This document shows, one piece after another, positions 1 through 8,232 of a DNA stretch of 64,000 nucleotides. A program made the translations under genes and the position numbers. Origin of the DNA: Streptomyces sp. SID13726. Its GTDB lineage: Bacteria > Actinomycetota > Actinomycetes > Streptomycetales > Streptomycetaceae. The stretch covers positions 62,001 through 126,000 of the forward strand of contig NZ_JAAGLY010000010.1 in assembly GCF_010548375.1 (NCBI RefSeq), given 5' to 3'. The notes below the pieces were generated by a model. It did not search any database. It was given only the letters and a program-made list of their open reading frames with translations, and was not told the DNA's origin. Position 1 is the first letter of the stretch. Each line of letters opens with the position of its first letter.

Positions 1-550
1 TCCGCTCGGCGGTCACGATCGAGCCCAGCGAGAGCACGGCGACCTGGGTCGCGGCGGCCCCGCACACCATGATCATGGTGGCCTCGGGCCGCTCGACCGG
101 CAGTCCGCAGCCGACGGCGGCGGCGATCAGCGTGTCCACCAGCTCCACCCGGCGCGCCCCGAGCCCGACGAGCGTCTCGATGGCCGCGCGCTGGGCCAGC
201 GGGTCGGCGTCGTGCGGGGTGCAGGCGGCGGCCCGCAGCCGCGGCTTGCGCCGCAGTGTCCTGCGGATCTTGTCGCCGAGCAGGTGCCGCAGCATCCGCT
301 GCGCCATCTCGATGTCGACGACGGTCCCACCGGAGACGGGCCGCACGACCCGGATGTAGTCGGGCGTACGCCCCGTCATCTTCTCGGCGAACTCGCCGAC
401 CGCGATCAGCGCGCCGGTCTTGGTGTTCACGGCGGCGGCCGACGGCTGGTCGACGACGAGCCCGGCCCCCTTCACGTACACCCGCGTCCTCGCCGCGCCC
501 AGGTCGACGGCGAAGTGGCAGCGGCGCAGCTGCTCCAGACTGGCGGTCAT
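1..550 (-). CDS. mbl: MreB/Mbl-family actin-like protein, N-terminal part
   Basis: Actin-like ATPase of the MreB family, which forms cytoplasmic filaments guiding cell-wall synthesis. The visible 183 residues begin MTASLEQLRRCHFAVDLG and carry the first phosphate-binding loop (AVDLGAARTRV) and the family block VVRPVSGGTVVDIEMA. The gene runs off the left edge, so length and C-terminal subdomains cannot be judged. The ATG at 550 follows GGGAGGACC on the coding strand. In Streptomyces the mreB paralogues act mainly in spore-wall assembly; neighbouring matB/matC genes match my memory of the mbl neighbourhood in S. coelicolor, which is why the symbol is offered. The 180 bp upstream contain an AT-rich patch (about 664-716) that may hold the promoter. 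Family is certain; the paralogue assignment is inference. Confidence 0.85.
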   Translation of the reverse strand, partial: MTASLEQLRRCHFAVDLGAARTRVYVKGAGLVVDQPSAAAVNTKTGALIAVGEFAEKMTGRTPDYIRVVRPVSGGTVVDIEMAQRMLRHLLGDKIRRTLRRKPRLRAAACTPHDADPLAQRAAIETLVGLGARRVELVDTLIAAAVGCGLPVERPEATMIMVCGAAATQVAVLSLGSIVTAER

Positions 551-732
551 GGCAGGTCCTCCCGAGAGCACAGACCGTGGGCCGCGTCGAGTGACGGGCC
601 TAGTGGCATCGTGCGGGGGTTGGGGGAGGGGGCGCCTTTATTAGGGGGCCGGGTGGGGTGCGGCTGAATGGGGGTTTTTGTCTGTTATGCCCGATATAAG
701 TCTGGCGTAAATGTTCTGACGTGGGGTCACAC

Positions 733-2163
733 CTATTCATCGGCCGAGGGACGTGCCACGCTCCGGACCACCCCCAGCTCCACCAGGTCCTGCGGCTGGA
801 TCCGCAGCTGGTCCGCCGTCACCTCCACGTCCCGCGGCGGGCGCTTCAGGATCGCGGCGGCGAGTTCCGGTGCGATGACGGAGAAGTAGCTGTCGGGGGT
901 GGCGTACGTGTTCCCGGGGGCCGCCAGGGCGAGCGCCCCGCCGGAACCGCCCTCGCCGATGAGGAGGGTGGTGATCGGAGTGCGGGCGGCGGCCACCGTG
1001 ACGAAGAGGTCGGCGATCGCGGCACCCGCGCCCTGGCGCTCGGCCTCGGCGTCGTTGGCCGCGCCCGGGGTGTCGACCAGCGTGAGCACCGGGATGCCCA
1101 GCCGCTCGGCGAGGCGGATCAGGCGGGTCGCGGTGCGGTAGCCGGCCGGGCGGGTCGCCGTACCGGCCTGCGCCGCGTACGCGACGGTACGACCGTCCCG
1201 CTCACCGAAGCCGCAGAGCATGCCCGGGTCGGTGCCGCCGCAACGGTCACCGGAGATCGCGGCGCGGCGGGTGAAACAGGCGTCCAGGTAGGCCTCGGCA
1301 CGGGGCCGGTCGGGGGAACGGGCGCGGAGGACCGCGTGCCATCCGGTGGTGGGGAGGTCGATGGTGGCCAGGGAGGAGGGGACAGGAGTGGGGACGGGGG
1401 CGGGGGCGGTGATGTGCGTAGTCGTATGCGTGGCTCTGGCCGAGCCCGCGCCCGGTGCTTCCCCTCCCGCCGCCCTCGCCCTTTCGCCCACCCCCGAGGA
1501 CAGCAGCCGCAGCCACAACCCCAGCGTCGTCCGCAGCTCCGCCGCGGGCACCACCGCGTCCGCCGCCCCCGCCGCCACCTGCGCCTCCGCCGTGTACGCC
1601 GACGGGTCCGCGTCCGGGGGACGGACCCGGGAGCCGGCGAAGCCCACCTGTGCTCCGGGGAGCGCAAGGATCACGTCCGCGCCGGCGCCCAGCGTGGCCC
1701 AGCCGCCGCCCGTGGTCGGGTCGCGGAGCACCGCGATCTGGGGGAGCCCGGCCTCCCGGGTGAGCGCCGACTGGCGGGCCACGCGCTGGAGTTGGGTGAG
1801 GGCGAGCATGCCCTCCTGCATCCGGCTGCCGCCGGTGGCGACCAACGGCACGACGGGGAGCCGGTGTTCACGGGCGTACGTGTACGCCGCCTCCAGCCGG
1901 TCGCCGGTGCGCTCGCCCAGGGAGCCGCCGAGGTAGCCGAACTCGAAGGCGATCAGGACGGCTTCGGTGCCCTCGACGGTCGCTGTGCCGCAGACGACCG
2001 ACTCCTCCTCGCCGGTGCGTTCGGCGGCGCGGGCGCGCGAGGCGTCGTAGCCCTGCCAGCCGAGCGGGCCGTCCGGCTTCGACTGCCGTGCCGGGTAGGG
2101 GATTTCGGCGAAGTCGTCGGCGACCAGCGCGACCACCTCGCGTGCGGACGGGCGCTCAGGCAT
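733..2163 (-). CDS. Fused acyl-CoA carboxylase carboxyltransferase (AccD-AccA type)
   Basis: Single chain of 476 residues with two crotonase-fold halves, as in acyl-CoA carboxylase carboxyltransferases that move CO2 from carboxybiotin to an acyl-CoA. The N-terminal half has the AccD-like GGSRMQEGMLALTQ oxyanion block (about residues 110-125). The C-terminal half has AccA-like LTLVDTPGA (about 370) and GEGGSGGALAL (about 400). No zinc ribbon precedes the first half, unlike E. coli AccD. A proline/threonine-rich linker lies near residues 235-260. The start overlaps the end of matB by 8 bp, so the two are probably co-translated. The context suggests malonyl-CoA metabolism, but the acyl substrate and the biotinylated partner, which is not in this window, are unknown. 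Could act as an acetyl/propionyl-CoA carboxylase subunit or in decarboxylation. Confidence 0.85.
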   Translation of the reverse strand: MPERPSAREVVALVADDFAEIPYPARQSKPDGPLGWQGYDASRARAAERTGEEESVVCGTATVEGTEAVLIAFEFGYLGGSLGERTGDRLEAAYTYAREHRLPVVPLVATGGSRMQEGMLALTQLQRVARQSALTREAGLPQIAVLRDPTTGGGWATLGAGADVILALPGAQVGFAGSRVRPPDADPSAYTAEAQVAAGAADAVVPAAELRTTLGLWLRLLSSGVGERARAAGGEAPGAGSARATHTTTHITAPAPVPTPVPSSLATIDLPTTGWHAVLRARSPDRPRAEAYLDACFTRRAAISGDRCGGTDPGMLCGFGERDGRTVAYAAQAGTATRPAGYRTATRLIRLAERLGIPVLTLVDTPGAANDAEAERQGAGAAIADLFVTVAAARTPITTLLIGEGGSGGALALAAPGNTYATPDSYFSVIAPELAAAILKRPPRDVEVTADQLRIQPQDLVELGVVRSVARPSADE

Positions 2164-3601
2164 GCAGCGCCCGCTTCATGATCTTCCCCATGTCGTTGCG
2201 GGGCAGGGCGGTGAGATGGTGGACGACCCGGGGGCGCTTGTGCGGGGCGAGACGCGCGGCCACGTGGTCGGCCAACTCCGCGAGCTGCGGCGGCGATTGG
2301 GGGGCCGCCGGGACGATCCACGCCACGATCCGCTCACCCAGGTCCGGGTCCGGCTCCCCGGTCACGGCCGCCTCCCGCACCTCGGGGTGTTCCAGGAGCG
2401 CGTTCTCGATCTCGCCCGCCCCGATCTTGTAACCCCCGCTCTTGATCAGGTCGGTGGCCTTCCGGCCGACGATACGGACGTAGCCGTCCGGATCCCGCAC
2501 GGCCATGTCCCCGGTACGGAACCAGCCGTCCGCCGTGAACGCCGCCTCCGTCGCGTCCGGCCGGTTCAGGTACTCGGTGAACAGGTTGGGTCCGCGCACC
2601 TGGATCTCACCCACCGTCTCGCCGTCGTACGACGGGATCGGCGCTCCGTCCTCCTCCACCAGCCGCAGCTCCACCCCCGGCAGCGGCACGCCCACGGTCC
2701 CGGCGCGCGGCTCACCGTCCGCGCGCACACTGGTGTTCATCAGGGTCTCCGTCATGCCGTACCGCTCGACGACCCGGCGTCCGGTCGCCGCCGCGATGCG
2801 CTCGTGGTCGTGCACCGGAAGCGCCGCCGAACCGGAGACGAGGAGCCGGGCACCGGCCAGCGCCTTCGTCAACTCCGGTTCCTCGGACAGGGATTCGGCG
2901 ATGCGGTGGTACATCGTCGGCACACCGAAGAGCATGGTCGCGCCGTCGTTCAGCTCCCGGGCCACGCCCTCCGTGCTGAACCGGCCGAGGTGACGGACCG
3001 AGCCGCCGCGCCGCAGCGGGCCGAGGATGCCGAGGACCAGGCCGTGCACATGGAACAGGGGAAGGCCGTGCACGAGGACGTCCCGAGAGGTCCACTGCCA
3101 GGCGTCGGCGAGGGCGTCCAGCGTGGTGGCGACGGCACGGCGGGGGATCACCGCGCCCTTCGGCGGGCCGGTGGTGCCGGAGGTGTAGACGACGAGGGCG
3201 GGGTCGGCGTCCTGCGCCGAGGTCTCGGGCGCGATGCCTCCGGTGCCGTGCACGTCGATGTCGACGCGCTCCAAGTCGGCCACCGCTGCCTGCAGTTCGG
3301 CGCCCGGTGCCGCGAGCAGCAGGCCGGGCGCGCTGTCGCCGAGGATGTGCCCGAGCTCCTTCTCCCCGGACTTCGGGTTGAGCGGCACCGCGGCGACACC
3401 GGCCTCCAGCGCCGCCACCACGGCCACCGCGGTCTCCAGTTCCGCGGTCGCCCACACGGCCACCCGGTCGTACGGCGCGATACGGGCCGCCAGGGTGCCG
3501 GTCGCCGCCGCGAGCTGCGCGTACGTCAGGGAGCGGTCGCCGAACCGCAGGGCGACCCGCCCCGCCGAGTCACCGGTCAGGGCCGGGAAGAGAGAGGACA
3601 C
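2156..3601 (-). CDS. matB: Malonyl-CoA synthetase MatB
   Basis: ATP-dependent ligase converting malonate (and, in the characterised Streptomyces enzyme, substituted malonates) plus CoA to malonyl-CoA. The 481-residue ANL-superfamily sequence has the P-loop YTSGTTGPPKGA (about 138-149), the A5 motif ERYGMTETLM, A7 GWFRTGDMA, A8 RIVGRKATDLIKSGGYKIG and A10 lysine in PRNDMGKIMKRAL at the C-terminus. Long stretches are nearly identical to my recollection of crystallised S. coelicolor MatB. GTG start at 3601 preceded by AAGGAG. It lies between carboxyltransferase and matC on the same strand, so uptake and activation of malonate are encoded together and would feed extender units to fatty-acid and polyketide synthesis. 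Likely controlled through the matC upstream operators, or an own promoter in the 56-bp gap. Confidence 0.95.
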   Translation of the reverse strand: MSSLFPALTGDSAGRVALRFGDRSLTYAQLAAATGTLAARIAPYDRVAVWATAELETAVAVVAALEAGVAAVPLNPKSGEKELGHILGDSAPGLLLAAPGAELQAAVADLERVDIDVHGTGGIAPETSAQDADPALVVYTSGTTGPPKGAVIPRRAVATTLDALADAWQWTSRDVLVHGLPLFHVHGLVLGILGPLRRGGSVRHLGRFSTEGVARELNDGATMLFGVPTMYHRIAESLSEEPELTKALAGARLLVSGSAALPVHDHERIAAATGRRVVERYGMTETLMNTSVRADGEPRAGTVGVPLPGVELRLVEEDGAPIPSYDGETVGEIQVRGPNLFTEYLNRPDATEAAFTADGWFRTGDMAVRDPDGYVRIVGRKATDLIKSGGYKIGAGEIENALLEHPEVREAAVTGEPDPDLGERIVAWIVPAAPQSPPQLAELADHVAARLAPHKRPRVVHHLTALPRNDMGKIMKRALHA

Positions 3602-3657
3602 GCGTCGAACTCCTTAACTGTCGTTGCCGTGCTGCCGCCGAGGGCCACCCGTCGGTC

Positions 3658-5082
3658 CTACCCGAACCCGGGCACGACCATGACCAGCCACACCACCGCC
3701 GGTACCACCGCGACCACGATGCCTCCGTAGATCATCAACTGCCGGAAGAAACGCTCGCGGTCCACGTCCGGTGCCGCGGCCAGCACCAGCGCGCCGTTCG
3801 TCGAGAACGGGCTCACGTCCACCACCGTCGCCGACACCGCCAGCGCCGCCACCATCCCGACCGCGCCGATCTCACCCTGCGCCAGGAACGGCACCGCCAG
3901 CGGGATCAGCGCGCCCATGATCCCCACGGACGAGGCGAACGCGGAGACGATCGCGCCGATGTAGCACAGCAGCACGGCGGCCAGCAGCGGGACCCCGATG
4001 CCGCCGACGCCCTCACCGGCCCACTTGATCGTGCCCATCTCGTCCAGCACGCCCACGTAGGTCAGGACACCGCAGATCAGCAGCACCGTGGACCAGGCGA
4101 TCTGCCCGACCGCCGTACGGCTGTCCTCCGGCCACGCGGCACTCAGGATCACCGCGAGGGTGATCGAGGTGAGGCCCGCGTCCAGGTCGAAGGCGAGCAC
4201 GGCGACGACGAGGGCGACCAGGGCGGTGAGGGTGGCGATACGGGCGGGGGTGAGGCGGGGGGGGGCGGGGGAGTCGGGCCGGTCGGCTACGGCGGTGGTT
4301 GTGGGGCTGGTGGTGCCGGAGGTGCTGGTGGCCGGGGTGGTTCCGGTGGGCTTGAGGCTCGTACCGGAGGCACTGGAGGCACTGGAGGCACCGGAGGCGC
4401 TGGAAGTGCCGGAGTTGCCGGAGCAGCCGGCGTCCTCCGGGCCACCACCGTCCCCATCCACCGGCACCGCCCCCTGAGACCACAGCTTCAGCCCCCCGAA
4501 CAGCACGAACATCACGCCCGCGATGACCAGGTTGACGATGAGCGAGGCGAGGAACAGGAACACCTCGTTGCCGGGGAGGCCCTCGCGCTCGACGATCCCG
4601 TTGACGATCGTGCCGTAGATGCTGATCGGCGAGAAGCCGCCGCCCTGGGCGCCGTGCACCACCATCGCGCCCATCAGCAGCGGGCTGATCCCGTAGCGGA
4701 CGGCGAAGCTCAGCGCGATCGGCGCGACGATCGCCACCGCCGCCGGGCTGACCGCGCCGATCGCCGTCAGCGCGCCGGTGAGGGCGAACATCACCCACGG
4801 GATCAGCGCCACCCGCCCGCGCACCAGCCGGATGGCCGCGTGGACGAGCCAGTCCGTGGTGCCGTTGGCCCGCGCGATGGCGAACAGGTAGGTCACGCCG
4901 ACCAGGACGACGAACAGGTCGCCGGGGAAGCCGGCGAAGATGCCGTCCGCGTCGAGGTCGGCGACCAGCTCGCCCACGGCGAAGGCGGCGGCGAAGGCGA
5001 GGGCGCCCATGTTGACGGAACGGGTGGTGGCGATGACGAACACCACGACGAGGACGAGGATCGAGATGAGTTCGGGGGACAT
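3658..5082 (-). CDS. matC: MatC-family dicarboxylate (malonate) carrier
   Basis: Integral membrane carrier of about 474 residues; N-terminal MatC domain (SPELISILVLVVVFVIATTR onward) and about a dozen hydrophobic segments. Neighbouring matB indicates malonate as substrate. ATG at 5082 is chosen because GGGAG sits six bases upstream; an in-frame reading open to 5235 would run through the operator region and has no membrane character. The two transport halves are joined by a cytoplasmic-looking Ser/Thr/Pro/Gly linker (about residues 210-270) encoded by a degenerate 9-bp repeat around 4340-4410, which is unusual for the family. Divergent from the GntR regulator at 5339, with two inverted-repeat operators between them, so repression lifted by malonate or malonyl-CoA is likely (inference). 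Confidence 0.88.
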   Translation of the reverse strand: MSPELISILVLVVVFVIATTRSVNMGALAFAAAFAVGELVADLDADGIFAGFPGDLFVVLVGVTYLFAIARANGTTDWLVHAAIRLVRGRVALIPWVMFALTGALTAIGAVSPAAVAIVAPIALSFAVRYGISPLLMGAMVVHGAQGGGFSPISIYGTIVNGIVEREGLPGNEVFLFLASLIVNLVIAGVMFVLFGGLKLWSQGAVPVDGDGGGPEDAGCSGNSGTSSASGASSASSASGTSLKPTGTTPATSTSGTTSPTTTAVADRPDSPAPPRLTPARIATLTALVALVVAVLAFDLDAGLTSITLAVILSAAWPEDSRTAVGQIAWSTVLLICGVLTYVGVLDEMGTIKWAGEGVGGIGVPLLAAVLLCYIGAIVSAFASSVGIMGALIPLAVPFLAQGEIGAVGMVAALAVSATVVDVSPFSTNGALVLAAAPDVDRERFFRQLMIYGGIVVAVVPAVVWLVMVVPGFG

Positions 5083-5140
5083 ACGGGCTCCCGTCGTTGG
5101 GCCCCGGAGCGGTTGAGTGGATGAATGGCTCGGTGGTGAA

Positions 5141-5160
5141 TTGGCTGAGCCACTCAGCCA
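5141..5160. promoter_or_regulatory. Putative GntR/MatR operator 1
   Basis: Inverted repeat TGGCTGA-GCCAC-TCAGCCA (5142-5160), perfect over 7-bp arms, lying 60-80 bp upstream of the matC start and in the matC-gntR divergent region. A near-identical element occurs at 5221-5245. Position and symmetry fit binding of the adjacent FCD-type GntR regulator. Confidence 0.7.
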
Positions 5161-5220
5161 CATGGGGGGATGGCTGGTTAGCGTGCTGGGGACTGTGCGG
5201 CGCGTCAAGGGATCGCGCAA

Positions 5221-5245
5221 AATTGGCTGAGCCACTTAGCCAATT
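5221..5245. promoter_or_regulatory. Putative GntR/MatR operator 2
   Basis: Inverted repeat AATTGGCTGA-GCCAC-TTAGCCAATT with nine of ten arm positions paired and the same GCCAC centre as operator 1, about 80 bp away. A further half-site CACTCAGCCACTT follows at 5248-5260. It lies about 95 bp before the gntR start, so could control both divergent transcripts. Confidence 0.7.
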
Positions 5246-5338
5246 GACCACTCAGCCACTTGTCCACAGGCGCCTCCCCAGCCGCCGCACCGGCCGCCCC
5301 ACCCGGTGTTACTCTCCCGACGAACGAGAGGGGGACCC

Positions 5339-6046
5339 GTGACCGACGCCCTGCGTCCCATGACCAAGCCACGCCTCTACGAGCAGGTGCTGGACCGATT
5401 GCGCCAGTACGTCGGCGAGGCCGGGCTCCAGGCCGGCGACCGGCTCCCGCCCGAACGCGACCTCGCCACCCGCCTCGGCGTCAGCCGCGCCTCCGTGAAG
5501 CAGGCCATCGTCGTGCTGGAGGTGCAGGGACTGGTCGAGGCGCGGCACGGCGGCGGGACGTATCTCGTCCGGGACAGCCTCGACGTCGAACCCGTCGACA
5601 GGATGGTCGAGCGGCGCCGGCGCCTGCCCGATGTCCTCGACGCCCGCGAGGCGCTGGAGACCAAGCTCGCCGAACTGGCCGCCGAGCGCCGCACGGACGA
5701 GGACCTGACCGAGATGCGGATGGCGCTCGCCCGGATGGCCGGGGAGATCGAGGACGGCGGCCACGGCATCGAGGGCGACCGCCTCTTCCACGCGGCGGTG
5801 ACGGCCGCCGCGCACAGCGCCCTGCTCGCGGAGTTCATGCGCTCCATCGCCGACCAGATCGCCGAGAGCCGCACGGAGTCGCTGCGCCAGCCGCACCGGC
5901 CCGAGCGTTCGCTCGCCCAGCACCGCGCGATCCTCGACGCGATCACCCTGCAACGCCCCGGCCAGGCGGCCTCGGCGATGCGCCGCCATGTCCGCACGGT
6001 GGCGAAGGTACGGCTGCTGGACTGGGAGCCGGACGAGGAACAGTAG
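5339..6046 (+). CDS. GntR-family (FadR/FCD) regulator, probable malonate regulator MatR
   Basis: DNA-binding repressor-type protein of 235 residues. Winged helix at about residues 10-75 (LQAGDRLPPERDLATRLGVSR, SVKQAIVVLEVQGLVEARHGGGTY) followed by an all-helical FCD ligand domain with the metal-binding Asp/His pattern (DRLFHAAVTAAAHSALL, QHRAILDAI, AMRRHV). GTG at 5339 is preferred: GAGAGGGGG precedes it, and the upstream in-frame ATG (5306) lacks a ribosome-binding site. Divergent from matC, with two shared operators at 5141-5160 and 5221-5245. The genetic context matches MatR regulating matB/matC; the ligand is not determinable from sequence. Confidence 0.88.
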   Translation: MTDALRPMTKPRLYEQVLDRLRQYVGEAGLQAGDRLPPERDLATRLGVSRASVKQAIVVLEVQGLVEARHGGGTYLVRDSLDVEPVDRMVERRRRLPDVLDAREALETKLAELAAERRTDEDLTEMRMALARMAGEIEDGGHGIEGDRLFHAAVTAAAHSALLAEFMRSIADQIAESRTESLRQPHRPERSLAQHRAILDAITLQRPGQAASAMRRHVRTVAKVRLLDWEPDEEQ

Positions 6047-6090
6047 CGGAGCGGCGCGCGCGGCAAGGAGGCCCAGGCCAGGCCGCTCCA

Positions 6091-6170
6091 GCCGCCCGCC
6101 CCACCCCCGGACCGCCCGCCCCACCCCCGGACCGCCCGCCTCACCCCCGGGTCGCTCGTCTCACCCCCGG
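6091..6170. repeat. Four tandem 20-bp GC-rich repeats
   Basis: Units at 6091-6110, 6111-6130, 6131-6150 and 6151-6170, consensus [ga]ccgcccgcc[ct]cacccccgg; units two and three differ at one position and the last is more degenerate. The array fills the gap between the convergent gntR and ATP-grasp genes and overlaps the last three codons and stop of the latter. Likely arose by slippage; copy number is expected to vary between strains. Confidence 0.85.
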
Positions 6171-7030
6171 GCCGCCGCGAGCACCCCCTCCACCACCGCC
6201 CCCACCGACCCCGGGTGCAGGAACAGGAAGAGGTTCGGCTCGACCAGCTCCAGTTCCATCACCCGCGGCTGTCCGTCCTCCCCGTCGACGAGGTCCACGC
6301 GCGCGTACAGCAGCTCCGGCGCGTTCGGTACGGCGGCCAGGGCCTGCTCCGCGACGGCGAGTTCGGCCGGGGCCGGGGTCCACTGCTCCAGGCCCGGGTG
6401 GGCGACCTTGTCCGCGTCGAAGGCCGTGCCGCGCGCGAGGACGGCCCGCTTGCGGCTGGCGTGCAGCAGTCGGCCGCCGAAGAACTGGAGCGCCCGTTCG
6501 CCGCCCGCGTCGATGCCCCGCATGTACGGCTGCACCATCGCGGTCAGCCCCTCGGCGTGCATGCGCTCCAGATGTCGTACGGCACTGTCGTGCTGCTCGG
6601 ACGTGTAGCGAGCGGCGTACCGCGCGCCCGCGCCCGAGGTGGGCTTCACGACGTACTCCCCGTCCGGCAGCGCGACCGGGTCGCCGGGCGCGAGGTACCG
6701 GGTCGGCACCACCGGCACCCCGGCCTCGGCGAGCTCGCCGATGTACCGCTTGTCAGTGTTCCAGCGCACGACGTCCGCGGGGTTTGCGAGCCGGGTGACC
6801 TTGCCGCACCGCTCTGCCCACGCCACGAACTCGGCGGCCCGCCAGCTGTAGTCCCAGGTGGAGCGGATGACGGCGAGGTCGTAGCCGGCCCAGTCGACGT
6901 CACCGTCGTCCCAGCACACGGCGTCCGCCTCGGCCCCGGCCTCGCGCAGCGCGGCGACCAGCACGGGCAGGTCGGCGTCCTTGCTGGGCTCGGGACGGGG
7001 GTCGTAGGTGACGAGGGCGACTCGGGGCAC
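6161..7030 (-). CDS. ATP-grasp family protein
   Basis: About 289 residues. N-terminal pre-ATP-grasp Rossmann part (VPRVALVTYDPRPEPSKDADL; WDYSWRAAEFVAW), central domain with the ATP-binding YVVKPTSGAGARYAARY segment, and C-terminal metal-binding end PRVMELELVEPNLFLFL. Such proteins ligate carboxylates to amines or thiols; this type resembles stand-alone RimK/DcsG-like proteins of unknown substrate. GTG at 7030 is chosen because GGAAGGAAA stands five bases before it; an upstream ATG (7093) adds a basic, non-conserved extension. The stop codon lies inside the 20-bp tandem repeat, so the C-terminus could vary with repeat number. No neighbour suggests a substrate. Confidence 0.8.
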   Translation of the reverse strand: MPRVALVTYDPRPEPSKDADLPVLVAALREAGAEADAVCWDDGDVDWAGYDLAVIRSTWDYSWRAAEFVAWAERCGKVTRLANPADVVRWNTDKRYIGELAEAGVPVVPTRYLAPGDPVALPDGEYVVKPTSGAGARYAARYTSEQHDSAVRHLERMHAEGLTAMVQPYMRGIDAGGERALQFFGGRLLHASRKRAVLARGTAFDADKVAHPGLEQWTPAPAELAVAEQALAAVPNAPELLYARVDLVDGEDGQPRVMELELVEPNLFLFLHPGSVGAVVEGVLAAARG

Positions 7031-7155
7031 GGCGGTTTCCTTCCGGTACGGCTGCGACCCGCAGGCTAACCGCCGCCGGGGAAACCGTGGCAACCCCCTT
7101 TACCTTCCCCCACGGTGAAGCCCCACCATCGGGAACGAGGAACGAAGGAGGCCGC

Positions 7156-8208
7156 ATGGAGTGGCTGACGATCGGCGCCTTCGCGCGCGCGTGCCGCCTG
7201 TCACCGAAGGCGCTGCGGCTCTACGACGAGCTGGAGCTGCTGCGTCCGGCACGCGTGGACCCGGAGACCGGCTACCGCTACTACAACCGGGACCAGTTGG
7301 AGCGGGCCCGTCTGGTGGCGTGGCTGCGGCGGCTGGGCATGCCGTTGGCCCGTATCCGTACGGTGTCCGCCCTCCCGCCCGCCGGGGCCGCCGCGGAGAT
7401 CCGCGCGTACTGGGCACAGGTCGAGGCGGAGACGGCCGTACGACGGGATCTGGCCGCGTTCCTCGTCGACGAACTGACGACGGAGCCCAGGAAGGACACC
7501 CCCGTGCTCGAACTGCGCCACTTCGCCCACTCGGACCCCGGCCGGGTCCGCCCCGCCAACCAGGACACCGCTTACGCGGGCGCCCGTCTGCTCGCGGTCG
7601 CCGACGGCTACGGCCCGGCGGGCGCCCCGGCGAGCCACGCGGCCGTCGCCGCCCTGCGCTTCCTGGACACCGGCGAACTCCCGGCCGGCAACGTCCTCAA
7701 CCTCCTGGAGGACGCCGTGCGGGACGCGAGCGAGGCGGTACGGGACGTGGCCGCCGGCACCGACGAGAACGGCACGACCCTGACCGCCCTGCTCTGGACG
7801 GGCTCCCGCCTCGCCCTGGTCCACATCGGCGACTCACGCGCCTATCTCCTGCGCGACGGCACCCTGTTCCGCATCACCCATGACCACACGGTGGTCCAGT
7901 CACTGATCGACGAGGGCAGACTGACAACGACGGAGGCGGCCTCCCACCCGCAACGGACCCTGCTCCTCAAGTCCCTCACGACCGGCACCCCCGACCTGAA
8001 ACTGCACGACGCGGAACCGGGCGACCGCTACCTCCTGTGCTCCGACGGCCTCAGCACAGTCGTCCCGGACCCCACCATCCACCACCTCCTCACCTCTTCC
8101 CCCGCCCCCGCCACAGCCGCCCACCACCTGATCGACACAGCGAACACGGCCGGCGGCCCGGACAACGTCAGCTGCGTGGTGGCGGACGTGGTGGAGACGG
8201 CGGCCTGA
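7156..8208 (+). CDS. MerR-type DNA-binding domain fused to PP2C-like phosphatase
   Basis: 350 residues. Residues 1-75 form a MerR winged helix (MEWLTIGAFARACRLSPKAL, RLYDELELLRPARVDPETGYRYY). After a helix, residues about 120-345 are a PP2C Ser/Thr phosphatase: RPANQD, VADGYG, TTLTALLW, HIGDSRAYLLRDG, LLCSDGLS and GPDNVSCVV keep the metal-binding aspartates. ATG at 7156 has AAGGAGG upstream; an ATG at 7087 lies in the divergent promoter. The fusion predicts a transcription factor whose DNA binding is coupled to, or responds to, a phosphatase domain, or a phosphatase targeted to DNA. Divergent from the ATP-grasp gene. Both domains look catalytically or functionally intact; partners are unknown. 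Confidence 0.9.
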   Translation: MEWLTIGAFARACRLSPKALRLYDELELLRPARVDPETGYRYYNRDQLERARLVAWLRRLGMPLARIRTVSALPPAGAAAEIRAYWAQVEAETAVRRDLAAFLVDELTTEPRKDTPVLELRHFAHSDPGRVRPANQDTAYAGARLLAVADGYGPAGAPASHAAVAALRFLDTGELPAGNVLNLLEDAVRDASEAVRDVAAGTDENGTTLTALLWTGSRLALVHIGDSRAYLLRDGTLFRITHDHTVVQSLIDEGRLTTTEAASHPQRTLLLKSLTTGTPDLKLHDAEPGDRYLLCSDGLSTVVPDPTIHHLLTSSPAPATAAHHLIDTANTAGGPDNVSCVVADVVETAA

Positions 8209-8232
8209 ACCGGGCGCATCCTCCGGCGCCGG

